From: Progne subis subis
Lineage: Eukaryota; Chordata; Aves; Passeriformes; Hirundinidae
DNA length: 64,000 nt
NCBI GenBank assembly: GCA_022316685.1
Contig: JAKJHU010000023.1
Span: 8,233,192 to 8,297,191 of the forward strand
Direction of reading: 5' to 3'
The notes under the pieces were generated by a model. It was not told the DNA's origin. It worked only from the letters and a program-made list of their open reading frames with translations, and made no database searches. Below are positions 48,901-61,307 of this stretch, piece after piece. Each line of letters begins with the position of its first letter. Position 1 is the stretch's first letter. A program made the translations under genes and the position numbers.

Positions 48901-51900
48901 AGGAGGTAAAAGAGTTCTTTGTAAGAGAACGGAAAAGTTGAAACAATTTGACTTCACACAAGTAAATTACATGGGTTGTGCTACATTATTGTAAAGAAAA
49001 TATGTATACACCAGATAATGGTAATGCTACGTCAATCAAAAATATTAGGGAAAAATGAGCAATGTGGGCTTGGAAATTTAAAAGTACTGTGACAGCTTCT
49101 GTATCCTTTTGCTGATAAAGGATACAGAAGGACTGGTATGAATCCAGTTATCCATGCCCACAGAAAACCATAAAACCCCTCTGAAATGAGCCAAAATGGT
49201 GTTTTCAAAAACAAAGGTCTCTCATAGTTAAAGTCCTTTCTGGGAGCTATTCCAGATCTAAATGGAGTGTCACTAGGAAACAGGAAAGCTTTCTTTCCCA
49301 GTGCCATGGCCCTTTCATTTCTCTCCCTGAAAGATTAAATTTGAACATTGCACAGTTGGATTCTCTGCTTTCCCATCTTGTGCCATGCTTGTGGTGAAAG
49401 GCTGCCACGTCCAAACAGCAGTTCTTTGCTCCCTGTTTGCATTTCTCTGTATGGCTGCAAGATAAAAGCCTTAGGGTCATGTGATGCTATGTTTAAAGAA
49501 ACTGGTAACTGGTCCAGCATTACATCTTTCTCATCTTGCCACATGGCCATGTAATGCTCTGTGAAAATTCTTGTGTGCATGAAGAAAATAAGAACAACCC
49601 TTAACGGGTGAGTGGGGTTGGATTTTTTAGGTGATGATGACCTTTCTGGTTTAGTTTTCTGTTTTTAAATGGTAGCTGTTCAAAGGAATGTTAGAGTAAA
49701 TCCTGAGAGATGGGATAAAAGTCAGAGGGCAGGGGAAAGCTGTTGGGGGTGCAATACAAATTAATTTAGCACATTTCTCTGCAATTTATCACTGAGGTCT
49801 CACCTCCATATATGTGGTGCGTGCTGTATATTTAGGGACAGGGATGAAGTACAGTGGGGAAAATGGCTTCCCTCTTCCTCGTACAGACAGTTTTATAAAC
49901 TAGGATTTATTTACTGGCACACAGTATTGCTGTCAAGATACCTAAAAGTATTTTGACCCATAGATTTTCACCGAAATAGGGTTAGGCAGCTGGAGTTGTG
50001 CCTTCCTCAGAACGACATCTGAAAGGGGTGGCCAGGTGGCAGCCTGCTTGGACTTGCTTCACTGCCCAAATCTTGGCTTTTCCATGAAGCACCTAGTGTT
50101 TTGCAAATAACAACTGAAGTACAAGGTGGCATTTGTGAGCAACGCTAACAACAACAGAACTTTGCAAAAAGATGCATATTTAACCGCTTGATTGCTGAGA
50201 GCTTGCCTGCAGAAAGTGGAGGGGCACAATGCGCTGTCACTTGCTCTGGCTCCACAACGGGAGTGGCAGAGGAGTACACTGTGCACATTCCCAGGGGGCT
50301 CAGTGCCTTGGAGGTGGGGTGGGAAGAGGAGGGTCCCCTTACCATGAGATCTGCACATTTGCAGGGTGCAAGGGGTGGGCAAAATCTGCCTATAGCTGGA
50401 CTGAGAAAACGGGGAAGCAATAAAAGGAAGAGGAATTGCAGAAAGACATTAAGTCACAAGTCACAGATTGCATTTGCTTAACCAGCCCCAGATGGGAGAG
50501 ATTTGTAGGTATGGTGGCTAAGGAAAGTTTTCAAGATAAATTTAGAAAGATGGGAACAATGGGCTTTGCAAAACCTTAAGGATTTTCCTATGCATGGGGG
50601 GATGTGTGAAAGTGACTGACGGGGAAATGCATTCCAGGAGAAAAATGCAGACCAAGGGCAGAAGGAAGGAGTTTGAAAAGCTAAAGGACATTGAAGACAA
50701 ATGTCCGTGCTTTGATATGACGAATGGCTGCAAAGTCTGCTCTGAACTGCACAGGGCTGTAGCATCCAGGAGTGATGCCTGGCTTGCAGGTGGTCATTGG
50801 GGCAGTACCACCACCACCTTCCCTCCATCTTATTTAAATCCCTGCTCTTAGTAGGGATTTAAGACAAACAAACAAATAAGCAAAAGTTCTCTGTTATCTC
50901 ATCTTTAAAGATTTGTTAAGATACTGGCTCAGAATCAGAGGCTTTTACAGAAGAAAACTTCATCCCTCTGAACTCCATTTAAATTCCATTTCAATGGGTA
51001 ATGCTATCAATTCTTTCACTGAAAATTCAGAAGGAGCTGTCTTTAGAATAAGTTCCATTTTCTGGATTACAGAGTGTGCTTAAATCTGTCTGTGGCTATA
51101 TTTATTACAGTTCTTTTTTTTCAACTTGCTTGAACTCTGAAAGGGGAAGGTCAAGCTGATACAACCTCATAAAATCGCAGAGCAAATGTAGAGACTGTCA
51201 AGAAATTTCATAAGTTTAGGATCTCTGGCATTTCAAAAAGAAAAATTGATTGTCCTTTTCCCATTTGCCTGGAACAGGTGAAGGAAGATACTTCTGAAGC
51301 AATAATTTATTGTGTCTTTAGGGATTCAATGAAGCATTTATGAATATAGCCCAAAGTCTCTTGACATTGGCTGCCTGATATGTTATCACATATTTTACAC
51401 AGGAACTTGAAGAGCAAACTTGGCTTTCTGTACGAAGTCATAAATGCTAGAAAGCCCTGGGCACAGTGAAATGGGCTACCAGGTGTGCATCCAGAGAGGC
51501 CTTAAGCTCTTCTTTATGCCCTCCCTGACCCCTACTACTCTGATCTGTTCCATCTGTGGGATGTGCACCAGCACCTGGCCTTTCTGTGGGATGCTCCATT
51601 CTGCTGCACAGCAATGGACTCGTGTAAGTGAGGGAGGAGATGGGGACAGGCTGGGCACACCTGTATCACCTGAGAAGGATGGGGCAGCAGCGCTCACAGG
51701 AGGCTGGAGCATATCCCCAGTTCCATTCTGAAGATGTGTTAAATGATCGGTCAAATAGAGGCTGCAAATTGATATCTGCAGCTGACAAAGCTCAGGAGGA
51801 AATTCCTTTAATTATGCTAGGAAGAGCATGATTAAAGGAGGTGAGAGGGGTAGGTGTGCAGGGTGAGGGACAGCAGGGGACTAATTTCTGTCACGTCTGG

Positions 51901-52699
51901 GAGCAATCCCACTGTGACACAGTAGTCTGTCTATCAGCCTTGCTTCTGCGAGGCTTTAATTAAATGAGACAGTTAAGTAACTGCAGTATAAAAGTTTCCA
52001 GATTTTGGGGAAGGTGATTCTGGCACCTTGAGGCAATAATGTGCTGGGTATCTCCTGCAATGCAAATCCATGTGACACAGTGCAGAATCAAGCCCACTGT
52101 GTGCTGAGGTCAGACCTTAGCACATACATGCTCAACAAGACTCTGTTCTCTTCCTCCTTGCTGTGATGTTCACTTTTGACCATGATGTGGACATGGAAGT
52201 AAAAATACACATAAGCATTTCTTACTAATGAAACAGTTTAAGTTATTCATACTTCAGAGGAACCTTGGAAATTTAGCTCTTAGAAGTTCCATGGTACTTC
52301 AGAACTTGCATCCTAAAATTCCCCTGCTTTTAATGCTGATGATTCCATTTAAAAACAAAATGACTTCAATCAGAGTATGGTCAGGTTCCAGACCACAGCG
52401 CTGAAAGCGCAGCAGTAAATGTCAGGCTGGTTCAGCAATGTGTGCGTGTTTCGTGTTGAACTGGTGCTACCAACCAGGAAAAGTATGAAGCAAAGGTTGA
52501 ACTGGCTCACTGGATGTGTTGCAAGAGTCAAGCATGAAACCTGTATCGATGCCTGAACTTCATCAGAGAGATCTTGCCTTGTCACTACGTGGCATGTACA
52601 GGTCTGAAATCCTAGGCTGGGGTTATTCATAATCTGTAACTATTTAAAATCTGTAGTCCTAAGTACCTTGCACCCAAAGGGTAACATAAAAAAAAAAAA
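48901..52699. other. Intron or intergenic DNA, no gene recognised
   Basis: Contains the perfect hairpin at 49097-49131. No exon, RNA gene or transposon recognised otherwise; diverged repeats cannot be excluded. Confidence 0.5.
49097..49131. repeat. Perfect inverted repeat: 14-bp arms, 7-nt loop
   Basis: CTTCTGTATCCTTT (49097-49110) is followed by loop TGCTGAT and then by its exact reverse complement AAAGGATACAGAAG (49118-49131). Pairing does not extend beyond the arms, so it is too short for a normal microRNA precursor. There is no T-run after it on either strand that would suggest a polymerase III unit. Confidence 0.92.
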
Positions 52700-53520
52700 G
52701 CAGACAAATCCTCTGAACTAAATCTTTAAGCCTCAGGAAAATCCTGAAAAATTAGAGTAGGAGAAGAGAATAAAAAGCAAATAAGAAGATAACCAAGAGG
52801 GCCTTAAAAGAAAATTTTGGGCCAATATTTTAGAAAGCCAAAGGAATGATGCAGGAGGCACTGAAGTGCTTATCTTGGCATTGATCCCAGGCACAGTTCA
52901 GGGAAAGGCTGATTGAGGATGCAATCCATAAAAAGATATTAAGAGATGAGAGCATTAGTAATGCCAATCAACGTCACTTTATGGTAAACAAGTTTTGTCA
53001 AATATACATGACAGCATTTTTTTAGTAGAATCACATCTTTTGTAGGTTACAAAAGATGGTACTGCCATAAAGTACCTACATTTTTGTGATTGGGGAAGAA
53101 AGAGCACTAAGCAAAACCAGTGTAGCTCCTATTCAAAGAATGAGTAATGTGAACAGAGAAACTGAAAAAACTTGGAAGTAGGGAAGGGTAATCCCATATA
53201 GTGTGGTTTTAGTGGAGTCCAATGGGTACCTATTCCTGATCTAATGCTATTTAATATAGGTTTCATAACCTGACCAAAAGATCTGCTTCCCCGTTGATGA
53301 AGGCTGATGTAAACCACATGCACTTTCTTGCAGACATAGGTACAGTTATGAATTTAGAAATAAATGGAACAGATCGGGAGTGTAAGATGGGGGGTTGTAT
53401 TCTGGAAATTTGTGGCCTTAAAGCAGAACTGGAAGTCATTTGAGATAAATTACAGAATATTTTTCTTCCAGTGTAAAGATTTAGCCAGAGCAACAAACAG
53501 GTTTCAAGGACACCCAAACA
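52700..53520 (+). mobile_element. Ancient CR1 LINE fragment (reverse-transcriptase region)
   Basis: The most diagnostic part is about 52880-53010: GATGCAATCCATAAAAAGAT, then TAATGCCAATCAACGTCACT, then TTATGGTAAACAAGTTTTGT. As I recall them, amniote CR1 consensus sequences have the same words in the same order, encoding the region before the SCLTNL reverse-transcriptase block. A later stretch (about 53230-53270) can be read as a decayed PVLFNIFI block. Stops and frameshifts are frequent. The edges are approximate. This is an old copy, older than the elements at 16.9 and 41.8 kb. Confidence 0.7.
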
Positions 53521-55059
53521 AGTAGAAATAGAGAAATGGTATCATCCCTGCATTCAATGAAACTTATCTTTCTGCAACAGCATTACCACTACATTGCATC
53601 CACTAACTGGTGTCCAGACCTCAGCAGGGGTCAGGAGGACTTGGAAAGTTCCAGGAAAGGCCTGTGTGCTCTCCCAGTACAGGCTGCAGCAGCATGAGCT
53701 GGTTAGTGTATACAGAGGTTTCAGAAAAAAAGCCTTTACAGTCTCCTTCAGAAGATATTTCTGTTGGCAGAAAGTGTCTTAAGATGCCAGAAGAGCACAA
53801 GATGCTCTGGTGCTTCATCTGTATTAGGGAACTGGATGGGCCTGAAAATAGTAGGAAGAAAGCAAGGTGGGTAAATGGTTTCCTCTCTGGAATCGGCTTA
53901 GGATGAATCTGCAAGGGCTTGTGTAAACTTCAAGTAACTGAGATAGGCATTTCCTATGCTTTAGCCAGAAGGTTCAGAAACAAATAAAAGAGGTGTGTTC
54001 TGCCCCTCCACCCTCCCACCCACACATACATATTCAAAATAAAAAACACTCTGTAAAATAGTGTTTGAGAGCAATGGCCACTTTTCCATGACTCTGGGGA
54101 TGTAAACTCTACTGCCTTGAAATAAATTAACCACAAAATGTGGTGCTTTTGCAACACAAAGTATTTTTACACAGTTTGTAATGTGCTGATGAAATACTGA
54201 TATACCTAGGGACATACAACATGAACAAATGTGCTCCAAAATTTCTCATGACACAGCCCAGCAAAACATTGCTAGAGTGGCCTTAATGGGAACCATACCA
54301 GAAGGACTCATTCATGCCATCAGTGGTTTGCAGAGCTGCTTCTCAAATGACTGGTTAGTTGCCTTTTACAAAATAAAAAAAAATCTCAGTTATACAAGTT
54401 ATTGTCTTATACAAAGAATGGGCAAGAAACACACTGCAGAAAATAACAGCAAACAGACGTTGTATTACGTGAGACACACAGCTCATTTTAAACACTTTGG
54501 TCCTAAAGTACATCGGTTGTTTTTAATGATTATTTTGGTGCACAAAGGATGAAGCCACAGAACATTGCTTTCTCTGGAAATGAAAAATCCCCCAGAAACT
54601 CTTGCTGAGAGCTCCTCCCATGGAAGCCATGGCCATGGGGAGGGACACACCAGACCCACTATAGCGAAACAACCAAGGTACCAACCCCGGCAAAGGCAGC
54701 AGCAGCCTCTGAGCCCTGCAAAGGGCTGCTGTCCCAAGCACACACCAGTGGGTTACATTAGGCACCCAGGATTTCCCTCCACTGTTAATAAAATAGTGAA
54801 ATAGCAATTGCTCTGGGCTAATTTCTGTGTGAATTGTAAGGTACAGAAACACACAACTCTGGAGCAGAGAGAGAGGAGAACAGACATGGTTGCAACCAAA
54901 AAGGTTCTCCACATGACCAACCTCCATCAAACTGGAGCTAACAGCTTCTGTGTTTTAAAAACAAAATACTTTTTTTTCTGCATATGTATTGTGTCAGATG
55001 ACTATATAGGTGTAAACAAGCCTGCACTGTCTTATTGTCCATAAATAAATACTTAGTAA

Positions 55060-55290
55060 GTTCAAAGCAGAGCTGGATTCATAAAGCAACATTCTCCTAA
55101 TCTGTATTCGGGTCTCAAGCGTATTATCTGTAATTTACAACCAATTTAAATGGCATTAACAGCCTTCCCCTTATGGGAATTTAAATTTGCATCCTACCAT
55201 TGAATTAAACACTGATTGCATATTTTCTATAGGGGACGTAATGCTCTTTGAAGCTTGTTTTGAATAATAAAGCATCTATTCATGCACATG
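55060..55290. promoter_or_regulatory. Candidate conserved noncoding element
   Basis: A repeat-free AT-rich stretch with intact CpG and dense homeodomain-like TAAT/ATTA words. It has an exact POU octamer ATTTGCAT at 55185-55192. Regulatory function is inferred from sequence texture only. Confidence 0.3.
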
Positions 55291-56639
55291 GTGCAATGTG
55301 TTTCTTTGTCCTGAATGTAATTGAAGTAAAATGTGAGTTAAAGGGATTTTTCCTCTAGCCACAGGTTTGTTGATTACCATCTATTTTCATCTATTCAAGG
55401 TTTTTAAAAGGAAAAGAAAAATACAGTAATCTTTTCCTGCATTTGGAACCTCATTTACCACTCAGAGCTTTCCTGAGAGCATCTGAGATGAACAATCAGA
55501 AGGTCAAGTTTCAGTCCATCCTTTGAAGGAGGAGAAGGGGAGAAAGGAACAAAACAGTGCCTTACCCATCTGAAAAGAAAAATATGAAAGAAAAAATAAG
55601 TAAATACCACAAACAAAAAGCAGAGGGAAGCAGACAACACCACATCTAACCTTCAGGAGACAGATCTTGCCTACCTGTCAAGTAGCTGTTCTCTATGCTG
55701 TCAGTCACTGCGAGCCAGGAAAACCACAGCAACAATGACTTCAGCATTAAGGAAATAAATAGGATGAAATAACTACTGTTGACCTTTTTTGTTTGATTTG
55801 TAAGGGAAGAATAACTGAAACAAATAATAAACATGACTTACTTACTCCTTCCTGGATGGGAAAAACAAACAGAAAGGATTGAAGAAAAGGAGCGCTAGCT
55901 GGTGGATGTGTGATTTGCCCTCAGTGTGGCTGGGTCCTCCAGCCACAGCCACCCTGACAGACACACCCACTCCAGCCTTGGAGGACTTTCAGAGGAGTGG
56001 GTGGGCTGATGCCAGGAGTGGGTGACCAGCTGCAGCAGGAGTGGTGGAAATGTCCCCCAGCATGGCCATCCTTCAACCTTCTCTTGTCCTGTGCAGCTCA
56101 CCAGGCTGGAAAGCTCTGCTTGCTGATGATGCTCAGAACACTCAGCAAACCATCTGGAGAAACAGAGTTCTCCACTAGTTCTCCTGTCCCAGGACACAGC
56201 TACAAAAGTGTCAGGGGAAAAGCCTGTCTTGAAATCTGGTGGATTTTAAGAGATTTTTTTTTTCCCACTCTTTTCCCTTTAAAGGTGATCATTTTAAGAT
56301 GCAGGCAGGCCTAATAAAGCTGTTGTGGCATTGATAGCTCTGACATTCATGATCTTGGCATTTATTTAGAAATGACAGAGAAGACAAAACACAGTTGATA
56401 ATATTTGGCATTTATGTAGCGATATAAGTAATTGTTTAGAGTGATTTTTAAAAATTATTTTTTACCATTGTCTGGTTCCTACATTCTTGAAAAAGCAGGG
56501 GCCACTTCTGCTGAAACCCTTGTTTCCTTCAGTTCTCAGGAAAGCTTTAGGAAAAACAGAACTTCATGATGATTTGTGCCTTTCCCCATCTTAAAAAGGG
56601 ATTTTATGAGTCCTTGAGGAACAAACACTGCTTAAAAAC

Positions 56640-57260
56640 TGCCGACTGTGTTTTAGGAAGAGGCAGGGAGGATTGCAGACCGTGGCCTTGATCCCATTAG
56701 GGCGAAATGTCACACCAGCAACGGTAACCGTATCTCTGGCCTTAGCCAGTTACTCAAGATTTCTTTACAGGCTATCTTAAATTGCTGCAGTTAATATTGT
56801 ATTGGTGCTATAAAAGCAGGCACCGCCAATGCCTCTTGCACGTGTAACAAACATCAAAGTTCCCCGTAGCCACACCGCCTGCAGATAGCGAGAAGGCCTC
56901 GAGATAGCGAGGGACATAAAGGCTCTCTTTTTTCTTTTGCTTTCCACAACATTTTCATCATATCATTTGCGCACAAGAGACCACAAATGGTTCCTGGGCA
57001 CCTTGGGGGTAATTGCCACGTTGTTCAATTTGCCTCGAATGAACGGCTCAGGAATGATAAATGCTCTTTCATAATAAGCTCGCTACCACTGGTACATAGG
57101 ACGGGTGGGATACCCTGGACCCTGACCCTCTGCCAGAAAGTCATCCTCCCCCGTTATATTTGCAGAGGCAAGGAATCTCAGGGGCAAAGGAGGTTTATTA
57201 GCAGCACGTACCCATCTGTGGGCTGCAGCCCCAAAGGCTCATTGTGTTAATGCTGTGCCC
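56640..57260. promoter_or_regulatory. Candidate enhancer or cryptic promoter
   Basis: CpG frequency is clearly above the surroundings without a CpG island. Visible motifs: TATAAAAG (56809-56816), CCAAT (56826-56830), E-box CACGTG (56839-56844), a TCF/LEF-like ACATCAAAG (56851-56859), and two exact AGATAGCGAG words 19 bp apart (56883-56892 and 56902-56911) that contain GATA. No repeat family is recognised. Whether it is an enhancer, a promoter of an unannotated transcript, or neither cannot be told from sequence. Confidence 0.35.
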
Positions 57261-60200
57261 TCAATGCTACCTGCTACCGTGGCACGACACAGAGAGCCGG
57301 AGCAAGAATGATGCCAGCGGGGAGGTCTGGTGGCTGGGAGGCTTACGTGGTTCGGGAGAAAACACTAGCAATTCCTAGCACAAAATAAAGATTAAAGTGA
57401 ATGAGACCCTCATGAGTTTCTAACGCTGGCTCAGGGGGAGTATGGGCAATGCTGGCTGCTCCTGTAAAGCTAGCCATGCTCCTGACTCTGGAGGCTAGCT
57501 GCAGCCTGCCATCATCCCAGAGCTGTGTGCAGCCTGGCACAGCCACCCAGCCCCAAACACCCTGCTGAAACTCCCCCTTCTCCTGCCCACAAAGGGAACT
57601 GGGGTCCGTCCTTCCCTCACAACGGGATGATTCTGTAATTTTTTGGGGAGTGGGTTCACCGTATTCCTTCATTCAAAGGCCAAGCTCTGGTTTGCTTTCC
57701 TCTCCAAATGGGCTGCCCCAGTCCTGTGGAAAGGAGGTGTGGGTGCCAGGCACTTGGGGCACCTGAGCGGTCCAGCTGACTTTCATCATTTCTCCTTGTT
57801 TTTTCCTAGGAATAAACAAAGGCTAAGGCCCAGCTCGCTTCACACATATGGTAAGTACAAGCCCAAGCTGGGAATGGTGGAGTAGGCATTGTCCATCCAC
57901 CAGCAGCAAGGGACAGTGTGCAGTAACTCCACTAGAGATCCACATTTTTAAACTGCTTAACCTCAGCAATCCTACCACAGCTGGCTGAGGAGCCTGTGCC
58001 TTGCTCCATGTTTGGGGCACTCTGCCACGCTGGGGAAATGCCAGTGTAGAGTGACATGTTGAGCAAAGAAAACACACATATCCGCAGGTGCTGAAGCTGC
58101 TGCTGGGGCTTTTCAGGGTGCCACACACACAGCTGCTCCCCAGCATCTTCGTTACTGATGTGGAAATAAATGTGAAATCACTGCTGGTAAAGCACCCAGA
58201 GAAAGGCAGGAGGGTAAATAAAGCAGAAAGGCTGGCTGAATCACACAGCCTGCTGCACCCGGACAAGCAAAATGCATTTTACTGTGGGCTAACTGGAAGT
58301 AAAAGCACGGTCCTGAGAGTGATACCTGGGAATGGGGGAGAATGGCAGGAAATGAGTCAGCCTTGAGAAAATGATGGAGGTCATGGTGCAGCTGATAAAA
58401 ATTCGGTAGACTTTTTCTAAATCATGGAGAATTTCTAAAAGTTTAGATGAAACTGCACAGGATGATGATGGACTGATAGTTATGGGCATCTTCTAATTAA
58501 GGTGGGTTGCCTTGCAGTAGTCCTAGCCAGAATGTCCTGTCTGCCATAGAGGGATAATTCAGTGACATTTATATGGGAGATTGGCTTCAGCAGATCTGAT
58601 GAGTTCTGCTGGTTTTAGGCTTTATTCATCTCTGAAATTGCCACACTGCTTTATAATCTATTATAAATAAATAAAAAAGAGAAGGGGCTGAGTTCCCATA
58701 GAAAACTCTCTGCCTGCTTTCCAGGCCTCCAAAACATGAATTTGTTTTTAAAGAAAAAAACAGCAGGACAAAGGTGACAAAGCAGACTCAAACATCACCA
58801 TTACCATAGCAACAGTGGCATTAGCCTGACACAGCAGCAGAAACCAAAATACACCCTTGCACAGAATACCATGCAAGTTAGGAAATTACTATCTCTGTAT
58901 GGCACACAAGATAAACAACCAATGACTATAAATTGCTCAGTAAAATTATTAATTGCTATTTAAAAAATACTCTTCCTGCAAATAAATATTATCTTAATAA
59001 TCTCTAAAATTGATTTCCCTGGACACGAACAGCAGAAGAAAAAACAATTGCAAGTTGTGTATGTACCACAATATGGAGCAGCATCTCTGCCTGGAAGCTA
59101 AAACTACGAAGGCAGCAATGCTGTAGGGGTTCCCTGACTGCCTTTCTGGCTTGGCTCCTGCCAGCAGTGCATTCGGTGACGTGACTAACATCTGTCACAT
59201 GTGGTTTGCTCTCTCTCTCACCTGCCCTTTGGGGAAGGACTACGTGCGCAGGGGACCATTTTGCATGGACTTCCTTTTTTCCTTTTTCTTTTAATGCACT
59301 CACCAGGCTGCATTTAAATGGGGAAACTTCAAGCCAAAGAAATACACTATATGCTTGAAGGAAAAAAGGATTTCTTAGCCCTCTGTGGGATTTCGTACTC
59401 TAGCCTCAGACATAAAAGAACTAAGGAAAGTCTCTCTCTTGCCCAGATGAGTTTCGAAGAGACAGTGCTTGATGTTTGTCTGAGTTACTCAGTGCAGAGC
59501 AAGAACTTGCAGAAGCCATCATGTTGGGCAGCTGTCCTTATCATGGTGCTTTGTGTGTGGGTTGAGATGATGGGTGACAGCAGTGCCTCCGAGAGGTTTG
59601 GATGGCCGAGCCCCAGTGTCTCCACTGCACTGCAGCAGCGACTCTGCTTGGGGAGATCAGGCGAGCAGCACCACTGCTGCTGTTCCCACACAGCCACGGT
59701 GATGTTTTAGGCACACTGGACCAAGGCTCAGGAGATAATTCTGTACATCTTGAGACTCTGTTTAGTCTTTGTGATACCAGGACAGAGGGCAGAGGAGGGG
59801 TCTGACGTGTTTGCAGCAGGCTGTTTTCTGAGGAATGCTAAGCTGCAGCCCTCCCTCTAGAGAACATCCTGCAACCCATTGCCACATCCAGCTGGAAGAT
59901 GCATGTACAGGATAGGCACCTAAGTAGAAAAATACCCCAACCCAATGTAAACCAGTGTGAAATAAAATTGGTTTCCCCCACCTCTTCTAGAGACAGACAC
60001 TGAGGGTTGCAGCAGGCAAGCCCAGGGCACTGCTGTCACTCTGATTTGGCAGGGCAACCATGAGCAGCTCCTGCCAGCCCACAGGACCACTTGGCCTCCT
60101 TCCTGTGTTCTCTCCCTGCCTGGAGCCCAGGAGCTCCCACACTGCGGCAATTCAATATTTTCTTGTAGCAGCAGCTGAGCACAGACAGGCTGGGTGCTGC

Positions 60201-61267
60201 AGGCAGTGTGGCAGGGCAGTCCCAGGGGGATGCAGGGAGGAGGATGTACTGGGAAGAGAGATGGGTCCCATCTCCCTGGACCATGGAATGAGCCCAGATC
60301 TGCAGCAGGTAGCCAGTCAAAAAGCATCAGTCCCACCAATAAAACTAAGAAAATTATAAAATATACCAGTAAAGGTATATTTTTTCCCATTTCAGATTGG
60401 AAAAATTGCCACCCATCTCTGGGTGCTATGAATCACACTGTGAACTCCTCAGGTGTGTTCAGACACAGTGGAATAACAGCGACTTGCTCTCCAGGACAGC
60501 CAGCCACTAAGGTTCCTGGGGACAGAGGGCTTTCCTAATTACTTTAAAGGGATGAATAACACTTGTGCTGGTCCTGAGACAGAAAGCCAGACCCCCAAAG
60601 TTGGGCAACTCCATCATTTTTGATAATGCAAACAGTACTGGGATAAATCCAGAGATGAAAAGGAGGTGCTATCAGTTTTATGTGGCTGTTATAAATCCTC
60701 TTTTACAGGAGCCTTTTCGCTGCATTAGGCACGTGTTTAAACTGGTTACAAAGCAACAAATTCTCTTTCTTTTTATTTAAGTTCGGCTTCATAACTAGAG
60801 ACATTCCACTTCACGTGTGTGATGGAGATGGATTAAATGGGATTCAGCCCTCACAGACAGGAATTTGTGCTGCCAGAAAGAGATGCTGAGAACAATCTTG
60901 GTAGTGTTTGATGGAGGCAACACACACAAGTTTTGCAAAAGAAAATAAATTTACAACATCTAAGTCCAAAAAATGTTTTTCTCAAGTTAGCTATAACTAC
61001 CATACACATATAGGATTTTTTTTTTTTTTTGTAGAATTGTTAGCTTGGCATGGATTTTTATTGTAATGAGATTAGCAACATATCACTTTAATTTGCAGTT
61101 AGATTCCAACATTAGTTAGATGTTCTTAGAAGCCAGCAGAAAAATGAAGAAAAGCAGGTTGTCATGAAAGCTGACTTGTACTATTAGCAGTAAGATCCCA
61201 TTGGTCACCAAAGCTAATATCTTCTATACTTTAAAAAATTTCCATAATCAATTAATTCTGTGGAGTT

Positions 61268-61269
<2 letters not shown>

Positions 61270-61303
<34 letters not shown>
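61270..61303. repeat. T34 homopolymer
   Basis: Thirty-four T in a row. Confidence 0.95.
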
Positions 61304-61307
<4 letters not shown>

